This document shows, piece after piece, positions 61,898-64,000 of a stretch of DNA of 64,000 nt. A program made the position numbers and the translations under genes. The stretch spans positions 2,802,120-2,866,119 of the forward strand of contig NC_015589.1 of NCBI RefSeq assembly GCF_000215085.1. The letters are read 5' to 3'. Within the stretch, counting starts at the first letter, position 1, and each line of letters begins with the position of its first letter. The notes beneath the pieces were generated by a model. That model ran no database searches. It saw only the letters and a program-made list of their open reading frames with translations, and was not told the origin of the DNA. The stretch comes from Desulforamulus ruminis DSM 2154 (GTDB lineage Bacteria > Bacillota > Desulfotomaculia > Desulfotomaculales > Desulfotomaculaceae).

Positions 61898-62227
61898 CGG
61901 TTACCCCTCCAGCAAACATATGTTCTAAAACTAGTTATTCAACTTATTTTTGGAATTTCCTTTTTATTTTATTATTTTTACGAAAAAATTTAAGCTAAAG
62001 TCTTCAGAACTTATAGCTGTTAATCCCCATAAAAATAAAAGAGAATAGAACACGGGTTTTACGAATTTCCACGGATTCGCACGGATTTTTTAAATCTTAT
62101 AATTTAAAATCCGCGCAAATCCATATTATCCGTTCAACCTTGTTCTATTCCTATTACCGCCTGTTCGTTGTGTTATCTGCCTGTTCTGGCCCGCTTTTTA
62201 AAGCGCCACTCCCTTAAACTTACGCTT
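61898..62227. other. Intergenic region holding an inverted repeat
   Basis: About 330 bp without genes; main content is the long hairpin at 62043-62150. Confidence 0.5.
62043..62150. repeat. Long interrupted inverted repeat (REP-like)
   Basis: GAATAGAACA (62043-62052) pairs with TGTTCTATTC (62141-62150); inside, GGATTCGCACGGATTTTTTA pairs with the ATTTAAAATCCGCGCAAATCC segment. The whole 108-bp unit can fold into one long hairpin. Such GGATT..CGCGGATT hairpins are common intergenic repeats in bacteria. Confidence 0.65.
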
Positions 62228-63346
62228 TTATTTTTTTGCTTTTAGTTCTGGGTTTACCGCACAGATCAAACCACCCTGGGCAATGCCCTTAAAACAGGTA
62301 TTACAGTAAAGGCATTGATCCGGGGTACTGCCGTCCTTCACTTTATTGGGCCAGTTGGGGTCCACAATAAGGCTGCGTCCCAAGGCCACCAGATCGCAGT
62401 CCTTTTCCGCCAGTGCCTTTTCAGCCACCTCCGGGTTGTCTAATTTGCCTACGGCAATGACCGGAATATGAACGGCTTTCTTTACCTGACGAGCGTAACG
62501 CAGAAAGGGTCCGTGGGGGTCATTCCTGCCCGGAGCGGAGGTGGCCGGTATGGCTGCCACTCCCACCAGGGCAGGCACTTCTACCTCCAGTGCCGAAACA
62601 TGCAGCAGGTCCGCCCCGGCAGCTTCAAAAATCCGGGCCAATTCTATTGCATCGCTGTCGGCCAAACCCTGCTCCCCATACTCTTTGCCATTTAAGCGCA
62701 CGCCAATTAGAATTTTGTTTCCCACTTGCTCCCGGATGCCGGTGATGATATCCACCATAATCTTGGCCCGGTTCCGGTTGGAACCGCCGTATTCATCGGT
62801 ACACCGGTTCATGATGGGTGACAGAAAAGAACTCAATAGGTAGCCGTGGGCTCCATGCAGTTCAATCCCGTCAAATCCGGCCTGCTGTGCCCGCAAAGCA
62901 GCGGCCACAAAATCCTTCACCACCCGGTCAATCCCTTCCCGGGTCAGTTCCTCCACCGGCTCATCCTGGAAGAATGGAATTCCCGAGGGGGATACCGGCC
63001 TTTCACCTAAAAAGGAAGCTCTTCCCCGGGGGCCTGAGTGGGCTAATTGAATAAAGGCAGCCGCCCCGTTAGTTTTAAAAATTCCGGTAATCTCCTTTAA
63101 GAAAGTAACAGACTCCTCCGTATAAATTTCCATGGATTGAGAGGTCAATTTGCCTCTGGGGTTTACCACCCCCGGTTCCATAATCACGGTACCTACGCCC
63201 CCTGCCGCCCGCTGCCGGTAATAATCTACCAATTTAGGGGTCACTTCGCCTTTTGGGGTGGCAAAGCTGGTGGTGGTTGGTGGAAAGACCATTCTGTTTT
63301 TTAGTTCTTTACCGCCTAACTGAAAAGGACTAAAAAGAAGGTTCAA
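62228..63346 (-). CDS. Old-Yellow-Enzyme-family NADH:flavin oxidoreductase with 4Fe-4S motif
   Basis: About 372 residues. FMN-binding TIM barrel: NRMVFPPTTTSFATPKGEVT, FIQLAHSGPRGRASFLGERP, FDGIELHGAHGYLLSSFLSP, VRLNGKEYGEQGLADSDAIE and VALGRSLIVDPNWPNKVKDG. The end has CLYCNTCFKGIAQGGLICAV then NPELKAKK, four cysteines as in the iron-sulfur site of 2-enoate reductases and trimethylamine dehydrogenases, but the C-terminal FAD/NAD domain of those enzymes is absent. I prefer TTG 63346, 8 nt after GGGAG, over GTG 63355. Divergent from the HxlR gene. Confidence 0.9.
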   Translation of the reverse strand: MNLLFSPFQLGGKELKNRMVFPPTTTSFATPKGEVTPKLVDYYRQRAAGGVGTVIMEPGVVNPRGKLTSQSMEIYTEESVTFLKEITGIFKTNGAAAFIQLAHSGPRGRASFLGERPVSPSGIPFFQDEPVEELTREGIDRVVKDFVAAALRAQQAGFDGIELHGAHGYLLSSFLSPIMNRCTDEYGGSNRNRAKIMVDIITGIREQVGNKILIGVRLNGKEYGEQGLADSDAIELARIFEAAGADLLHVSALEVEVPALVGVAAIPATSAPGRNDPHGPFLRYARQVKKAVHIPVIAVGKLDNPEVAEKALAEKDCDLVALGRSLIVDPNWPNKVKDGSTPDQCLYCNTCFKGIAQGGLICAVNPELKAKK

Positions 63347-63461
63347 TTTTTTCACTCCCGTCTTTTTTCTTGAGGAACCATGCGTGATGCCCAGGCATTT
63401 CCCCGGTGCAAAACTTATTAATCTGTGCTATTATAATATTCAGTATATAGGAATCTGTAAA

Positions 63462-63488
63462 GTATGTACTTTTTTGTTTTATACATAC
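63462..63488. promoter_or_regulatory. Palindrome GTATGTA-N13-TACATAC in the divergent promoter region
   Basis: Arms 63462-63468 and 63482-63488 in the 190-bp space between the OYE and HxlR genes. HxlR/DUF24 regulators bind such inverted repeats next to divergent targets. Confidence 0.55.
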
Positions 63489-63535
63489 CTTTTAGAAACT
63501 AAGTATGATTTTTTAAATTAATGGAGGTTGGCACA

Positions 63536-63892
63536 ATGATTCAATTTCAAAACAAAGAGTATCGCTGTTCCATGGAAGTGACCCTTGAACTGATCGGGGG
63601 CAAATGGAAGGCGCTGATTCTGTGGCATTTAGATAATAACCGGATCATGCGGTATAGTGAACTAAAACGCCTACACCCCAAACTGACACAAAAGATGCTG
63701 ACGCAGCAACTGCGGGAGTTGGAAAGGGACGGGCTCATTAACCGCAAGGTCTATGCCCAGGTTCCCCCCAAGGTGGAATATTCCCTTACCCCCTGGGGCG
63801 AAAAATTAAAGCCGGTGTTAAGCGCCATGTGTCAATGGGGAAATCAATATCTGAAAGGTCAGGGCTTGCATAAAGAACCGCCCCAGGAGTAA
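63536..63892 (+). CDS. HxlR-family (DUF24) transcriptional regulator
   Basis: 118 residues from ATG 63536 (GGAGG at 63523-63527). YRCSMEVTLELIGGKWKALI followed by LWHLDNNRIMRYSELKRLHP and MLTQQLRELERDGLINRKVY is the classic HxlR winged helix. A single cysteine near residue 10 is the redox-sensing cysteine position of YodB/HypR-type members. Probably regulates the divergent flavin oxidoreductase in response to electrophiles or quinones; this is inferred. Confidence 0.9.
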   Translation: MIQFQNKEYRCSMEVTLELIGGKWKALILWHLDNNRIMRYSELKRLHPKLTQKMLTQQLRELERDGLINRKVYAQVPPKVEYSLTPWGEKLKPVLSAMCQWGNQYLKGQGLHKEPPQE

Positions 63893-63916
63893 TCCTCCCG
63901 GAGCGGTTTTTCTTTT
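63876..63916. terminator. Terminator after the HxlR gene
   Basis: AACCGC-CCC-AGGAG / CTCC-CGG-AGCGGTT stem followed by TTTCTTTTC; begins inside the hxlR end. Confidence 0.75.
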
Positions 63917-64000
63917 CTAAGGATATACCCGGTACAACATCCGCGGATAAGGAATGGTTTCCCGGACATGGTCCAGTTTACAAATCCAGGCCACGGTCCG
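63917..64000 (-). CDS. C-terminal end of an unrecognised gene (partial)
   Basis: The minus-strand frame at the right edge reads RTVAWICKLDHVRETIPYPR then MLYRVYP and stops at 63917. It is open to the window edge and ends right at the convergent terminator. No family recognised from 27 residues. Confidence 0.45.
   Translation of the reverse strand, partial: RTVAWICKLDHVRETIPYPRMLYRVYP

Overview
The window looks like a chromosomal segment of a low-to-moderate GC, spore-forming anaerobic Firmicute, most likely a Clostridia member of the Peptococcaceae / Desulfotomaculum type. This is an inference from gene content: strong AGGAGG ribosome binding sites, many TTG and GTG starts, copper-amine-oxidase-type stalk domains, SLH surface protein, tiny glycine-rich single-span proteins, a DHAD-type IlvD, a 4Fe-4S Old-Yellow-Enzyme homologue, and the paired TIGR03915/TIGR03916 DNA-repair genes. 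No rRNA or CRISPR array was seen.

Layout. 0-5.6 kb: metabolic and envelope genes (LysE exporter, nitroreductase, ribB under an FMN riboswitch, a soluble MCP-like sensor, a stalk-domain protein, a DUF6544 protein). 6-7.3 kb: an IS110-family element just upstream of speE. 8.4-13.1 kb: a complete branched-chain amino-acid-type ABC importer (livK-H-M-G-F order of transcription). 13.4-24.3 kb: tRNA-fMet, a DUF2087/GIY-YIG operon, a type I holin-like toxin, several gene relics (PEP-utilising domain, arginase, SLH, GNAT, Cys-rich), an AarF kinase, and a divergent msr(D)-like ABC-F gene preceded by two tiny leader ORFs. 24.6-33.6 kb: trmO, then a regulatory unit made of a giant dual-kinase sensor, a BTAD-type response regulator and a 1127-residue SLH/Ig/Fn3 surface protein; the regulator and the surface protein share an identical promoter architecture with two CTGAACA repeats 11 bp apart. 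34-44 kb: small regulators with their targets (XRE, AraC-GyrI, TetR, RcnR/CsoR-like with a His-rich DMT exporter, GntR-ilvD, MarR), plus two related hairpin elements.

44.3-56.4 kb is a tRNA-Ala(GGC) integration hot spot. Two elements sit in tandem, marked by 45-48 bp copies of the tRNA 3' end at 44291 and 51939 and the intact tRNA at 56335-56410. The left element (about 7.7 kb) is a decayed prophage: amidase, holin, LPD38-type polyvalent protein, repressor, ImmA/IrrE protease and integrase all carry frameshifts or stops, yet 22-bp repeats at both ends survive. The right element (about 4.4 kb) keeps a BhlA/UviB holin, scaffold-like protein and SU10-type capsid gene, but an IS3-family insertion with an adjacent deletion fused the capsid 5' part to a 40-codon integrase stub.

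56.5-64 kb: rnpB, a second and different IS110 element, the SPL-associated/radical-SAM DNA repair pair, an OYE-family oxidoreductase divergent from an HxlR regulator, and an unrecognised partial gene at the right edge.
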